From assembly GCF_027257845.1 (NCBI RefSeq), contig NZ_JAPVOT010000026.1, forward strand, positions 1 to 42,292: DNA of 42,292 nt. The letters are read 5' to 3'. Source of the DNA: Alteromonas sp. BMJM2 (lineage in GTDB: Bacteria; Pseudomonadota; Gammaproteobacteria; Enterobacterales; Alteromonadaceae). Below the pieces are notes generated by a model. The model was not told the DNA's origin, searched no databases, and was given only the letters and a program-made list of their open reading frames with translations. Both the position numbers and the translations under genes were made by a program. Numbering within the stretch: position 1 is the stretch's first letter; each line of letters opens with the position of its first letter. Below, piece after piece: positions 7,628 to 16,447 of this stretch.

Positions 7628-8284
7628 TTATCGATCAGCTTTTATTAAACTTCGTAAATTACTGTCCATGAGCGTGGCGATTTTTGGCTGAGCCTCCGCG
7701 TTTGGATGGATCCCATCGTTTTGCATCATTGACTCGTCAAGTGCGATAGTCTCAAGAAAAAACGGTATCAATTGAATCGAGTATTTGTCTGCAATAGTGC
7801 CAAAGCTTTCCATAAACATGGTGGTATATCGCTTGCCATAGTTTGACGGTATCTGCATTTGCTGTAAAAAAACGGTGGCGTCACTTTGCAGAGCAACACG
7901 AACTAGCGAGTCCAAGTTATCTTTAATTTTCTTTATATTATGACCTTGAAGACCATCGTTTCCTCCGAGTTCGATGAAAATATGTGAAGGCTGATGTTGT
8001 TCAATAAGCCGTGGCAATCTAGCAAGCCCGCCATCTGTTGTTTCACCGCTCACCGCAGCATTTACAATATCGATCGGAATGTTGTCGTTTTGCCAGCGTT
8101 TTTGTAACAAACTAACCCAACCTTGTTCCTGCTGAAGGCCATAGGCTGCAGACAAGCTGTCACCTACAATGAGCAACGTCGCTTTGTTTGCATCTTGTGA
8201 CGGTTTCTCTTGATCTGAAAGCGCCTGAAACGGTATTAAAACTATAAATAAAATCGCGATAACTTGACGATAACTTACGAACAC
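7628..8284 (-). CDS. tesA: Acyl-CoA thioesterase I / lysophospholipase (TesA)
   Basis: TesA is a periplasmic SGNH/GDSL hydrolase acting on acyl thioesters, esters and lysophospholipids. The 218-aa product has an N-terminal signal peptide (hydrophobic AILFIVLIPFQALS) and all four blocks: GDSLSAAYG with nucleophile Ser43, Gly80 in SGET, GGND with Asn108, and DGIHPN with Asp189 and His192. The start is a GTG after a GGGG site. As in E. coli, the gene is divergent from ybbA, and here the two 5' ends overlap or nearly touch, so their expression is probably linked. Confidence 0.9.
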   Translation of the reverse strand: MFVSYRQVIAILFIVLIPFQALSDQEKPSQDANKATLLIVGDSLSAAYGLQQEQGWVSLLQKRWQNDNIPIDIVNAAVSGETTDGGLARLPRLIEQHQPSHIFIELGGNDGLQGHNIKKIKDNLDSLVRVALQSDATVFLQQMQIPSNYGKRYTTMFMESFGTIADKYSIQLIPFFLETIALDESMMQNDGIHPNAEAQPKIATLMDSNLRSLIKADR

Positions 8285-8290
8285 GAATTG

Positions 8291-8995
8291 ATGACCCCTA
8301 TGATAAAAACAAGCACGGTAACTAAAACAGTAAATACGAGTGAAGGTTCGCTACAGATCCTTCAGCCTATCTCTTTTGATGTCAAGTCTGGTGAGTCCGT
8401 TGCAATTATAGGTGCGTCAGGCTCCGGAAAATCAACGCTCCTAGGTCTGTTGGCTGGCTTAGATGAAGTCACAAGCGGTGAAATTTATCTCGATAATGAA
8501 GCGCTCCACAATATGGATGAGGAGCAGCGTGCAGTTCTAAGAGGCAGCAAAGTTGGATTTATCTTCCAAAGCTTTATGCTGGTTCAAAGCTTAACGGCGC
8601 TTGAGAATGTGATGCTACCTGCAGAAATTGCAAACCTCGATAACCCGAAAGGATTAGCAATGGATATACTAGAGCAAGTCGGGCTAGCTCACCGTGCGCA
8701 CCATTTCCCTAATCAACTTTCAGGCGGAGAGCAACAGCGTGTTGCCATCGCCAGGGCATTTATTACATCACCTAAGATTTTATTTGCCGATGAGCCAACT
8801 GGTAATCTAGACGCAAAAAATAGCGACAAAATTGAGGAGCTGCTTTTCGAGCTGAATAAAAATACGGGCACTACGTTAGTACTAGTAACGCATGATAACG
8901 AGTTAGCAGCGCATTGCGATAGACAGCTCACGATGCATGCAGGCGAGCTAAAAGAAACCACGCCATCATCTGCATTAGCTAGTGAGGTGAGCTAA
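8291..8995 (+). CDS. ybbA: ABC exporter ATP-binding protein (YbbA-like)
   Basis: This is the nucleotide-binding subunit of a MacB/LolD-class ABC system. Walker A GASGSGKST, the Q-loop region FIFQSFML, signature LSGGEQQRVAIARA, Walker B ILFADEPTGNLD and the H-loop VTHD are all present, and HNMDEEQRA is shared with E. coli YbbA. The start is uncertain: ATG codons at 8291 and 8300 are both possible, and a TTG at 8264 would run further into tesA. No clear ribosome binding site decides it. The stop is immediately followed by the permease ATG, so the pair is co-transcribed and forms one transporter. Its substrate is not established. Confidence 0.9.
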   Translation: MTPMIKTSTVTKTVNTSEGSLQILQPISFDVKSGESVAIIGASGSGKSTLLGLLAGLDEVTSGEIYLDNEALHNMDEEQRAVLRGSKVGFIFQSFMLVQSLTALENVMLPAEIANLDNPKGLAMDILEQVGLAHRAHHFPNQLSGGEQQRVAIARAFITSPKILFADEPTGNLDAKNSDKIEELLFELNKNTGTTLVLVTHDNELAAHCDRQLTMHAGELKETTPSSALASEVS

Positions 8996-11518
8996 ATGCC
9001 TATGACGTTTAATCTTGCATGGCGACTCTTTAAACATGAAGCGCGACGGGGCGAACTCACGATCATTCTACTAGCCATTGTGCTGTCGGTCGGTGCGGTT
9101 CTCTCTCTTTCACTTTTTAGTGAACGTTTGCAAGGGGCATTAAAATCTCGCTCCGCAGCCTTTATCGCCGCCGATGCCCAGCTCCGCTCCGACAAGCCCG
9201 TTGATGAAACGTGGCTACTAAAAGCGAAAGATGAGGGGCTAGATACTGCCAAACAAGTTTCAACACGTTCTATGGTGTTTAAAGGCGATGAAATGTCCCT
9301 TGTAGACTTACGAGCTGTGAACAACAACTACCCGCTAAAAGGAATGGTGAGCGTGGCAGACGCCCCTTTTGGCATAAAAAAGGATATCAGTTCGTTGCCT
9401 GCTTCCGGTGAAGCGTGGGTCCAATCTAGACTCTTTCAAACGCTTAAACTCAATGTGGGTGACGCTATTAATATTGGCGAGGTAAGTCTTACCGTAACCC
9501 GCGTGCTGGCTGATATTCCAGATGCTGGATTTAGTGTGTTTAACACCGATCCCATAGTATTGATGAATTTAGATGATCTGGCGGCCGCTGAAATAACAGG
9601 GCCAGGAAGCCGGGCTCGCTACGTCAGCTATTTTGCGGGTGATACCGGTAACGTGAAGAGTTATACCTCGTGGCTTCTTCCTCAACTAAACGACGACTTA
9701 CATTCATGGCGCACTGTAGAAGATGACGAATCAGCTATCGGTCGCTCGGTAGCCAGTGCTGAACGTTATTTTCTACTTGCCAGTTTACTGGCAATCGTTT
9801 TGGCTGCAGTGTCTATTGCAGTTGCTGCTCAGCGATATGCACAGCGACATTTTGACCCCGTGGCAATTATGAAGACATTGGGCGCAACGAAGCAAACAAT
9901 CCGCAAAGTGTATTTAATTCAAATACTCTTTATCACGTTATTAGGTATAGTCATTGGGTTAATTATTGGCTTTATTGGCCAACACATTGTGGTGTCGCTG
10001 GTAGCCGATAAGGTGGACGTTTCGTTGAACGTATGGCACTGGCGACCAGTGGTTATCGCCATTGCCACAGGGGCGACCTGTGCTGTGTTGTTTTCTTTAT
10101 ATCCGTTGCTTCAACTTTTTTCTGTGCCGCCCTTGCGCGTATTAAGAAAAGATCTCGATGCCAGTTTACGCACTAGAAGTATTCAATTTGTGGCCTCTGG
10201 CGGCGCTATTTTTGCCTTGATGTGGATGTATAGCCAAGACCTGAAAATCAGCGTGATTCTTTTTGCTTCCGGCGCAGCCTTAGTAGCGGGGCTCCTAGTT
10301 ACCACCTATCTCCTTATCGCATTGGGCCGTAAATTAGGAAGTGGTAAAATGGGTCCATGGCAGCTGGCTTGGGCGCGAATTAAGCGAAGAGCGATGGATA
10401 ATAGTGTGCAGCTTATCAGCTTCTCAATCACCATCATGCTGCTGCTCGTGGTACTTGTAATGCGAAATGACATGGTGTCTCAGTGGCGAGCGCAGTTGCC
10501 AGAAGGCACGCCAAATTACTTCTTAACTAATATTACGCCTGATAATCAAGCTAGATTGGACAGACACTTCGATGATCAAAATGTTGATATCAATGAATTT
10601 TTTCCAGTAACTCGAGGTCGTTTTGTTTCGGTTAATGGTGAAGGCGTTAATACCGAAGTGTCTAAAGAAGAAGAATCTTCAAATGAAGGAAGAAGAGGTT
10701 TAGGCCGAGAAGCAAACCTTACATGGGGTAACACGCTGCAAAAAGAAAACGAAGTTATAGAAGGTACTTGGCACGGTAATATCGATGCCATCTATTCTGA
10801 AGGCTGGTTTCCTGTATCGGTGGAAGAGGGCGTTGCCAAAAGGTTAGATATTAAAATGGGCGATTTGCTTAACTTTAACGTGGGTAGTGAAATAGTTAAA
10901 ACGAAGGTAACTAGCGTTCGCAAAGTGAATTGGCAAACGATGCAGCCTAATTTTTTCTTTGTGATACACCCCGATGCAATGAAAGCGTTTAGTCCTACCT
11001 ATATTACGAGCTTTTACTTACCAACAGAGCGAAAGGCAGAGCTTACTAAATTGCTCAAACCGTTTGCGTCTGTGACGATGTTTGACGTGGATGCTCGGAT
11101 TAATCAACTGAGAGACATTGTAGAGCAAGTCTCTGTGGCAGTAGAGTTTATTTTAGTATTAGTGCTAATGGCGGGAAGTTTAGTGCTTATAGCTCAGGTA
11201 CAGGCAAGCATGGATGAGCGCCGGCAAGAGATCGCAATTTTGCGAACCTTAGGTGCCAAGGGCAGCTTAATTCGTAAAAGCGTTGTGTTTGAATTCCTTA
11301 TCATTGGTACGGTAGCAGGTTTTATGGCAGCACTGGCGAACGAGTTAAGTTTATACATGCTGCAAACAAGCGTATTCCAAATGACAGCAAGCTTACATCT
11401 AGAGTATTGGTTGGTTGCACCCGCTGTAGGTGCTCTGGTTGTTGGCGTTCTTGGAGCCATAGGTTGCTGGCGTCTGCTAACGCTTAATACCGGTGAGATG
11501 CTGCGAAAGATGGTGTAA
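8996..11518 (+). CDS. ybbP: ABC exporter permease (YbbP-like, FtsX family)
   Basis: The 840-aa inner-membrane permease has two FtsX/MacB-type modules. One N-terminal membrane helix (about residues 22-40) precedes a periplasmic domain and a first helix bundle near residues 255-440 that includes the coupling motif AIMKTLGA. A second large periplasmic domain follows, and then a terminal bundle with EIAILRTLGAKGSLIRK. E. coli YbbP is slightly shorter. It begins directly after the ybbA stop. One dispersed repeat lies within the gene at 10558-10568, read as Leu-Asp-Arg-His-Phe near residue 521 in the second periplasmic domain, a location likely to tolerate change. Confidence 0.9.
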   Translation: MPMTFNLAWRLFKHEARRGELTIILLAIVLSVGAVLSLSLFSERLQGALKSRSAAFIAADAQLRSDKPVDETWLLKAKDEGLDTAKQVSTRSMVFKGDEMSLVDLRAVNNNYPLKGMVSVADAPFGIKKDISSLPASGEAWVQSRLFQTLKLNVGDAINIGEVSLTVTRVLADIPDAGFSVFNTDPIVLMNLDDLAAAEITGPGSRARYVSYFAGDTGNVKSYTSWLLPQLNDDLHSWRTVEDDESAIGRSVASAERYFLLASLLAIVLAAVSIAVAAQRYAQRHFDPVAIMKTLGATKQTIRKVYLIQILFITLLGIVIGLIIGFIGQHIVVSLVADKVDVSLNVWHWRPVVIAIATGATCAVLFSLYPLLQLFSVPPLRVLRKDLDASLRTRSIQFVASGGAIFALMWMYSQDLKISVILFASGAALVAGLLVTTYLLIALGRKLGSGKMGPWQLAWARIKRRAMDNSVQLISFSITIMLLLVVLVMRNDMVSQWRAQLPEGTPNYFLTNITPDNQARLDRHFDDQNVDINEFFPVTRGRFVSVNGEGVNTEVSKEEESSNEGRRGLGREANLTWGNTLQKENEVIEGTWHGNIDAIYSEGWFPVSVEEGVAKRLDIKMGDLLNFNVGSEIVKTKVTSVRKVNWQTMQPNFFFVIHPDAMKAFSPTYITSFYLPTERKAELTKLLKPFASVTMFDVDARINQLRDIVEQVSVAVEFILVLVLMAGSLVLIAQVQASMDERRQEIAILRTLGAKGSLIRKSVVFEFLIIGTVAGFMAALANELSLYMLQTSVFQMTASLHLEYWLVAPAVGALVVGVLGAIGCWRLLTLNTGEMLRKMV
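10558..10568 (+). repeat. Dispersed repeat inside the ABC permease gene
   Basis: A perfect GGACAGACACT core on the sense strand. The frame used here is G-GAC-AGA-CAC (D-R-H), different from the G-Q-T frame in the amidohydrolases. Confidence 0.8.
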
Positions 11519-11855
11519 CTGATGTCGGCTGGAAAAACCAGATTGAACATTATATCGGACAGACACTCGAAAAATATATCGGACAGACACTCGAATCAAA
11601 AGGGACTAAAACTTCTAGAATTGTCGTAATAGAGAAAATTCAAAAAAAGGACAGTCACACGAATTCATTTAAGTGACTGTCCGGTTTTCGCTTCTTAAGT
11701 ATTCGATTATTTGGGGGCTAAAAGATAAAGCTTTAAGTGACTGTCCACTGTTAATTCCACTGTTAATTCTCTATGGAATCCAGTGAAAGCTTCCCGTTTA
11801 AACCTAGGAAGCTCTATAGAAATGTCAGTGTTTTATTTTGCCAGACAGAAGTCAG
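11519..11855. repeat. Convergent intergenic region with five dispersed repeats
   Basis: No gene is visible. GGACAGACACT lies at 11557-11567 and 11581-11591 in a 24-bp tandem unit (TATATC, core, CGAA). The T-variant GGACAGTCACA is at 11649-11659, and the reverse-oriented AGTGACTGTCC lies at 11672-11682 and 11736-11746. The copies nearest each flanking gene carry GGACAG in the sense of that gene. 11649 and 11672 form an inverted pair with 10-bp arms. A weak GCTTCC/GGAAGC hairpin at 11789-11812 lacks a T tract. Confidence 0.88.
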
Positions 11856-12749
11856 TTATCGATAGATAGCGCTAAGGGCGCTGGATACGGTAGGGTAGGT
11901 AAATGAGTACCCAGCTTTAATCAGCTTATCAGGTATTACATTTTGCCCCTCTAGTAACATTGTTGATGATTCACCCATGGCAATTTTCATCACAAAGCTG
12001 GGAACGATAAATAAACAAGGTCGAGACAACGCTTTGGCTAGTTGCTTAGAAAACGTTTTGTTCGTTACTGGCTCAGGTGCGGTGAGATTGAACGGCCCAG
12101 AACAGTTTTCATCATTGAGTAGAAACTCTATCGCGTTGACCATGTCGTCAAGGTGGATCCAAGATAAATATTGACGTCCGCTTCCTAAACTCCCACCCAC
12201 ACCTAGTTTAAACGGCAACGCCATTTTCTCAAGTGCGCCGCCATTCTCTGCCAACACAACGCCTGTGCGCAAAATGGCTACACGGGTTTTGTCGCTATTT
12301 ACGCCAGTAGCAATACTTTCCCATTTCTCACACAAATCGTGCGTAAATTCTTTATGTGGTGAGGTATCTTCGGTAACGACCTTTTCTCCCTGCCTGCCAT
12401 AAAAGCCAATGGCGGAGCCAGATATAAACGTCTTTGGCGGATTATCGCTACTATTAATTTTGGCGGCAAGCTGGGTCGTTATGTCCCAGCGACTGTCGCA
12501 AATAATTTTCTTTTGAGTGTCTGTCCATCGTTTGTCGGCTATGGGCTCACCGGCAAGGTTAATAACCGCATCAAACACACCAATATCTTTTACTTCAGCC
12601 ACACTGCCAAGCACGTTGGTATGAGCGCCCAGTGTTTGTTTGGCGTTTGCTTCGTTGCGAGATATAACGGTAAAGCTATGTTCATCGCCAAGTTTTTTGA
12701 TAAGCGTGCTGCCAATTAACCCAGTGCCGCCGGTAATAAGAATGTTCAA
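11856..12749 (-). CDS. yfcH: TIGR01777-family NAD-dependent epimerase (YfcH)
   Basis: This 297-aa extended short-chain dehydrogenase has the N-terminal nucleotide-binding motif TGGTGLIGS and the family segment NLAGEPIADKRW. SGSAIGFYG supplies the Ser/Tyr active-site area, and LSWIHLDDM is also present. YfcH-type proteins are broadly conserved, with no firm substrate. It follows folX on the minus strand with a 23-bp gap, the same pairing as in E. coli. A dispersed-repeat core (12516-12526) is read as Trp-Thr-Asp-Thr-Gln. Because RWT..QK is itself a family motif, this copy may be coincidental. Confidence 0.9.
   Translation of the reverse strand: MNILITGGTGLIGSTLIKKLGDEHSFTVISRNEANAKQTLGAHTNVLGSVAEVKDIGVFDAVINLAGEPIADKRWTDTQKKIICDSRWDITTQLAAKINSSDNPPKTFISGSAIGFYGRQGEKVVTEDTSPHKEFTHDLCEKWESIATGVNSDKTRVAILRTGVVLAENGGALEKMALPFKLGVGGSLGSGRQYLSWIHLDDMVNAIEFLLNDENCSGPFNLTAPEPVTNKTFSKQLAKALSRPCLFIVPSFVMKIAMGESSTMLLEGQNVIPDKLIKAGYSFTYPTVSSALSAIYR
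12516..12526 (-). repeat. Dispersed-repeat core inside yfcH
   Basis: GGACAGACACT on the sense (minus) strand, preceded by AT and followed by CAAAAG, read in the third frame as W-T-D-T. The encoded residues overlap a conserved family motif, so descent from a repeat insertion is less certain than for the other in-gene copies. Confidence 0.6.
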
Positions 12750-12772
12750 GACATAACTCCCTGCTGAATCGG

Positions 12773-13141
12773 TTATTCAGATTTGTTGCAAGAAAGTGTT
12801 AACGACACTGAGTCGGAGAACCTTAATGCGTGCGGTTTATCGACTTCAACCTGAGCATAACGCACAGAGCTATGCTCTGAAGCAATAGTCAGTACATCTG
12901 CGGTAAGTTTTTCCAAAAGCGAAAAGCGATTGTCTTCAACAAGCTTTATTATCGCTTTGGTAATAGTTTTATAATTGAGTGCGTCACTCATATCATCAGT
13001 ATCGGTAGCTTTTGCAGCGTCGTAATCAATCTTTACGTTTACCACAACGTCTTGTTTGTTTTTTATTTCGTCTTCGTTAATACCAATGTAAGTGCGAAGA
13101 CGTAAATTTTTGATTTTAATAGTGGCAAGGTTGAAATTCAT
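12773..13141 (-). CDS. folX: Dihydroneopterin triphosphate 2'-epimerase
   Basis: FolX interconverts dihydroneopterin and dihydromonapterin triphosphates, a branch of pterin metabolism. The 122-aa protein matches the E. coli enzyme closely: [14 protein letters not shown], the ALNYKTITK segment, [10 protein letters not shown] with the active-site Glu, and [14 protein letters not shown]. It is distinguished from FolB by the NLRLRT start and DALNY segment. It is the promoter-proximal gene of a folX-yfcH operon and is divergent from the AI-2E family gene 73 bp away. Confidence 0.94.
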   Translation of the reverse strand: MNFNLATIKIKNLRLRTYIGINEDEIKNKQDVVVNVKIDYDAAKATDTDDMSDALNYKTITKAIIKLVEDNRFSLLEKLTADVLTIASEHSSVRYAQVEVDKPHALRFSDSVSLTLSCNKSE

Positions 13142-13214
13142 TGCAGTCTCTTGTTTGTAGTTAATTATAAGTCGTTGTAAAGTGTTGCTGTTTTATTTAG
13201 GAATGTAGCACACA

Positions 13215-14255
13215 ATGTCTATGGAACTACGATCGTCAACAGCAAAAAGTCTCGTTGTGTTAGCGTGCTTAGTTGTTGTTATGGCTGGTGTTAAATCAGC
13301 AAGTGCCATTATGGTGCCTTTTTTCTTATCCGTATTTATTGCAATAGCATGCGGGCCAATCATCCACTGGACTTCCCGATTTGGCGTTCCAAAATGGTTG
13401 TCTATATCCTTTGTTATACTGCTTATTGTTGTTTTCGGATTCCTCTTAGCTGGCCTTGTTGGTCAATCGATGGCCGAATTCAGAGAGAACCTTCCTCAAT
13501 ATAGAAGTAAACTAGACTCTGAATTTGAGTGGGTTGTTGCTAAATTAGCCGATTTCAATATTCACATTAACAGGGAGCTTATTGCTAATCATCTCGATCC
13601 TGCTACGGCAATGTCTGTCGCGACGAATTTTATTAGCGGAATGGGGGGAGTACTCTCTAACCTTTTTCTCATATTGCTTACCGTTATCTTTATGCTGTTT
13701 GAGGCCGACAGCATACCGAGACGATTACATATTGCTCTGTCAGATCCCGATATGAAGTTGCAGCACATAGACCGCTTTATTCGCTCAGTAAACAGCTATT
13801 TAGCCATTAAAACCGTTGTGAGTTTAGGGACGGGGATCATTATTGGTACATGGCTTTACGTAATGGGAGTAGACCATTTTATGTTGTGGGCAGTTTTAGC
13901 TTTTATGCTCAACTTTATTCCTAATATTGGCTCCATTATCGCCGCAGTGCCTGCGGTTCTTATTGCATTTGTACAGTATGGTATTGCCTCAGCCGGCTTT
14001 GCCGCACTGGGTTTCTTACTGGTCAATACCATCATGGGGAACATGGTAGAGCCTCGATTGATGGGTAAGGGAATGGGTCTTTCTACATTAGTCGTTTTTC
14101 TATCGCTGATCTTCTGGGGATGGCTGCTAGGTACTGTAGGTATGCTGTTGTCTGTTCCGCTAACCATGGTGGTTAAAATTGCACTTGAGTCGAGAGAAGA
14201 GAGTAAATGGTTAGCAGTTTTGCTTTCAAGTGAGGGGAACGAAAAAAGTGCCTAG
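13215..14255 (+). CDS. AI-2E transporter family membrane protein (TqsA/PerM type)
   Basis: The 346-aa polytopic protein has about seven or eight hydrophobic segments: a pair at residues 12-45, another at 60-85, a long amphipathic stretch, then helices around 150-170, 205-235, 240-265 and 290-325. The hallmarks are FIPNIGSIIAAVPAVLIA and the C-terminal GNMVEPRLMGKGMGLS. E. coli members include the AI-2 exporter TqsA and other transporters, so the substrate cannot be assigned from sequence. ATG codons at 13215 and 13221 are both possible. The gene ends just before a dense repeat array. Confidence 0.88.
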   Translation: MSMELRSSTAKSLVVLACLVVVMAGVKSASAIMVPFFLSVFIAIACGPIIHWTSRFGVPKWLSISFVILLIVVFGFLLAGLVGQSMAEFRENLPQYRSKLDSEFEWVVAKLADFNIHINRELIANHLDPATAMSVATNFISGMGGVLSNLFLILLTVIFMLFEADSIPRRLHIALSDPDMKLQHIDRFIRSVNSYLAIKTVVSLGTGIIIGTWLYVMGVDHFMLWAVLAFMLNFIPNIGSIIAAVPAVLIAFVQYGIASAGFAALGFLLVNTIMGNMVEPRLMGKGMGLSTLVVFLSLIFWGWLLGTVGMLLSVPLTMVVKIALESREESKWLAVLLSSEGNEKSA

Positions 14256-14282
14256 CCGCTTTCTCAATGCTAAATCTAAAAG

Positions 14283-14403
14283 TGGACAGACACTCAATCC
14301 AAAAGTGGACAGACACCCAATTTAGGACATTACACTTAAAAGCGCATATAAAAGCGGACAGTCAAATAAAAGCGGACAGTCAAATAAAAGCGGACAGTCA
14401 CTC
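14283..14403 (+). repeat. Dispersed repeat array, five copies in two subfamilies
   Basis: GGACAGACACT at 14284-14294 and GGACAGACACC at 14307-14317 lie in a 23-bp tandem unit. They are followed by three T-variant copies (GGACAGTCA) at 14356, 14374 and 14392 in an exact 18-bp tandem unit AAAGCGGACAGTCAAATA. All are on the plus strand, in the sense of the AI-2E gene that ends 28 bp upstream, and all lie before the end of the convergent kinase gene. Confidence 0.92.
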
Positions 14404-14446
14404 ATTTTTACCTAGGATTTTGTCCGCGCTATTTCAACGTAAAGAA

Positions 14447-15775
14447 TTAGTGGTTAGGAAATTGAATAATAATGCGGGCGCCGCCTAAGTCGCTATCCTC
14501 AATGCGCAATTTACCCTCATAAATAGACACCAAATCGCTCACTAAGGCTAAACCAATACCTTGGCCTTCTGTGTAAGTGTCTAAACGTGTACCTCTTTCC
14601 AACAAAAAATGCTTTTTATCATCAGCAATACCAGGGCCATCATCGTCAAACGATAGTGTCAGCCAATTGGTATCAGAAGTCACCTGCACCCGAATTCGAG
14701 ACTGAGCCGCTTTACAGGCATTATCTAATAGATTACCACACAGCTCTAATAGGTCGGTGTCGTCTCCCTTGAATAGATAGGAGTCAGCCACATCAATGTC
14801 AATTGAAAGTTTCTTGTGATGGTAAACCTTGTCCATGGCGTCAGCTATTTTTAACAGTATAGGTTCAATAGCGATAGACGCTTGCCATCCCACTTTGCCA
14901 GCGCTGGCGCGTTTTAGCTGTCGCTGAATTATCTTATTAATTTGCGCTAGTGATTCTTTTACTTCTGGCTGTAGGCCTTCGCTACTTGAAGCAACGGCAA
15001 GGGGCGTTTTTAAACTGTGGGCTAAATCTCCCAAGCTATTTTTATAGCGTTTTCGCTGAGCGGCCTCAAAATACAAAAGCTCGTTGATAGAGTGTTTAAG
15101 TGAGTCGAATTCTACAGGGTAGTGGTTGTCGAGTTCATTTTTGTTACCTTTAGAGGCGAGTGAAATTTCCTCAATTAGTTTTCTAACGGGGACTAATAAC
15201 ACGCTGATACCTGTGATAATAAAAATCAGGAGGGCAATGCACAAGGTGCTTATCCATTGCCAAGTAGTCGCTAAAAAGGTTTTGCGTTCCTTTTCGAACA
15301 GTAGCTTGTCGTTGAATATATAAAAGTGAACGGGTTCAAAATCTTTGCTAGATAAAAATTCAGCAGTGAAGGCGTAAACAAAATACTTCTCGCCTTTATC
15401 AAAACTAGGGTGATAAGTGTCGGTAAAAAGTTCGTTGCCAACGGGGACATTAAAATTGGGAGGTGTGAAAAAGTATTCTAACGCAGATGCCGATTGCCAG
15501 ATAACGCGGTTGCGAAAAACAATGATGCCCAAGTATCCTGAACCTGGTAAATTAAGTTGCTCTTCAAATAGCAAATCAGGCATAAAGGGTTCGTCGCCTT
15601 CTAATTCGAATGCAGACAGCAATCCCAAGTTCATCAGCCGTAATTCGCTCATCTTTGCTTCAGTAAGACTTTCAGTAAACGCCTCTTCTAAAATGAACAC
15701 GGTAAAAGGCGCGAACAACGCAAGAAGGGTTATTGCCAATAATACACTTCTTACGCGAAGTGATAGTTGCCTCAT
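14447..15775 (-). CDS. PhoQ-like sensor histidine kinase
   Basis: The 442-aa inner-membrane kinase has membrane segments near residues 8-30 and 172-196 enclosing a periplasmic sensor domain, then a HAMP-like linker. The H-box LGDLAHSLKTPLA has phospho-acceptor His253. The ATPase domain shows the N-box GNLLDNACKAA, G1 DDGPGI and G2 GQGIGLAL. The SLKTPLA H-box and general layout resemble PhoQ. The ligand is unknown. It overlaps the regulator gene by four bases, so the two are translationally coupled, and it is the last gene of a PepSY-regulator-kinase operon. Confidence 0.92.
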   Translation of the reverse strand: MRQLSLRVRSVLLAITLLALFAPFTVFILEEAFTESLTEAKMSELRLMNLGLLSAFELEGDEPFMPDLLFEEQLNLPGSGYLGIIVFRNRVIWQSASALEYFFTPPNFNVPVGNELFTDTYHPSFDKGEKYFVYAFTAEFLSSKDFEPVHFYIFNDKLLFEKERKTFLATTWQWISTLCIALLIFIITGISVLLVPVRKLIEEISLASKGNKNELDNHYPVEFDSLKHSINELLYFEAAQRKRYKNSLGDLAHSLKTPLAVASSSEGLQPEVKESLAQINKIIQRQLKRASAGKVGWQASIAIEPILLKIADAMDKVYHHKKLSIDIDVADSYLFKGDDTDLLELCGNLLDNACKAAQSRIRVQVTSDTNWLTLSFDDDGPGIADDKKHFLLERGTRLDTYTEGQGIGLALVSDLVSIYEGKLRIEDSDLGGARIIIQFPNH

Positions 15776-16446
15776 AAGCTACGGTTTATCCGATAACCTC
15801 GGCCTCTTAAGGTCTCAATAGGCTTTAAACTTCCGTCAGGATCGAGCTTTTTGCGAAGTCGTCCGATAAATACTTCAATGACATTGCTGTCTAAATCAAA
15901 ATCCTGATCATAAATATGTTCGGTAAGCTCGGTTTTTGAGACAACCTTTTGCGGGTTCATCATCAAATACTCCATAACCTTATATTCGTACGCAGTAAGA
16001 TCAAAAGGTTTATCATTAACGCAAAGCTCTTCAGATACCGTATTTAAAGATAGTGGGCCAAATTGTATAGTGGGGTTAGCTTGGCCGGAAGCTCTGCGAA
16101 TAAGGGCTTTAGCTCGGGCGAGGAGCTCTTCGTTATGAAACGGTTTAGTTAAGTAGTCGTCAGCGCCAGCATCAAGGCCCTCTACTTTTTCTTGCCACCT
16201 GTCTCGAGCTGTTAATATAAGAATAGGGCAGGCTATATTTTCTTTGCGGGCTTGGCGGATAACTTCGAAGCCGTCAAGCTTTGGCATGCCGATATCGATT
16301 ATTGCTAAATCGTACTTGTATTCCTTTATGAGAAATAGGGCGTGCTCCCCATTATCTGCAAGGTCAACACTGTATCCGTTTTGCCGTAACAAGGCATCAA
16401 GTTGCGTTAGAAGTCTACTATCATCCTCTGCTATCAAAATTCGCAT
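15772..16446 (-). CDS. PhoP-like OmpR-family response regulator
   Basis: The 224-aa protein has a receiver domain with the acidic pair Glu7-Asp8-Asp9, phosphorylation site Asp51 in IIDIGMP, Thr in LILTARD and Lys in DDYLTKPF. A winged-helix DNA-binding domain follows (LTAYEYKVMEYLM, VIEVFIGRLRKKL, TLRGRGYRI). It is a QseB/PhoP-type regulator paired with the kinase that overlaps its end. It starts one base after the PepSY gene's stop. Confidence 0.94.
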   Translation of the reverse strand: MRILIAEDDSRLLTQLDALLRQNGYSVDLADNGEHALFLIKEYKYDLAIIDIGMPKLDGFEVIRQARKENIACPILILTARDRWQEKVEGLDAGADDYLTKPFHNEELLARAKALIRRASGQANPTIQFGPLSLNTVSEELCVNDKPFDLTAYEYKVMEYLMMNPQKVVSKTELTEHIYDQDFDLDSNVIEVFIGRLRKKLDPDGSLKPIETLRGRGYRINRSL

Positions 16447-16447
16447 A

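Noticed and set aside
8264..8290. TTG start for ybbA nine codons upstream
   Set aside because: No binding site, greater overlap with tesA, and the extra residues have no counterpart in E. coli YbbA as I recall it. Kept only as an alternative.
14267..14488. 73-aa open frame containing triplicate IKADSQ
   Set aside because: It is translation of the dispersed repeat array and the end of the opposite kinase gene. It has no ribosome binding site and no protein-like composition.
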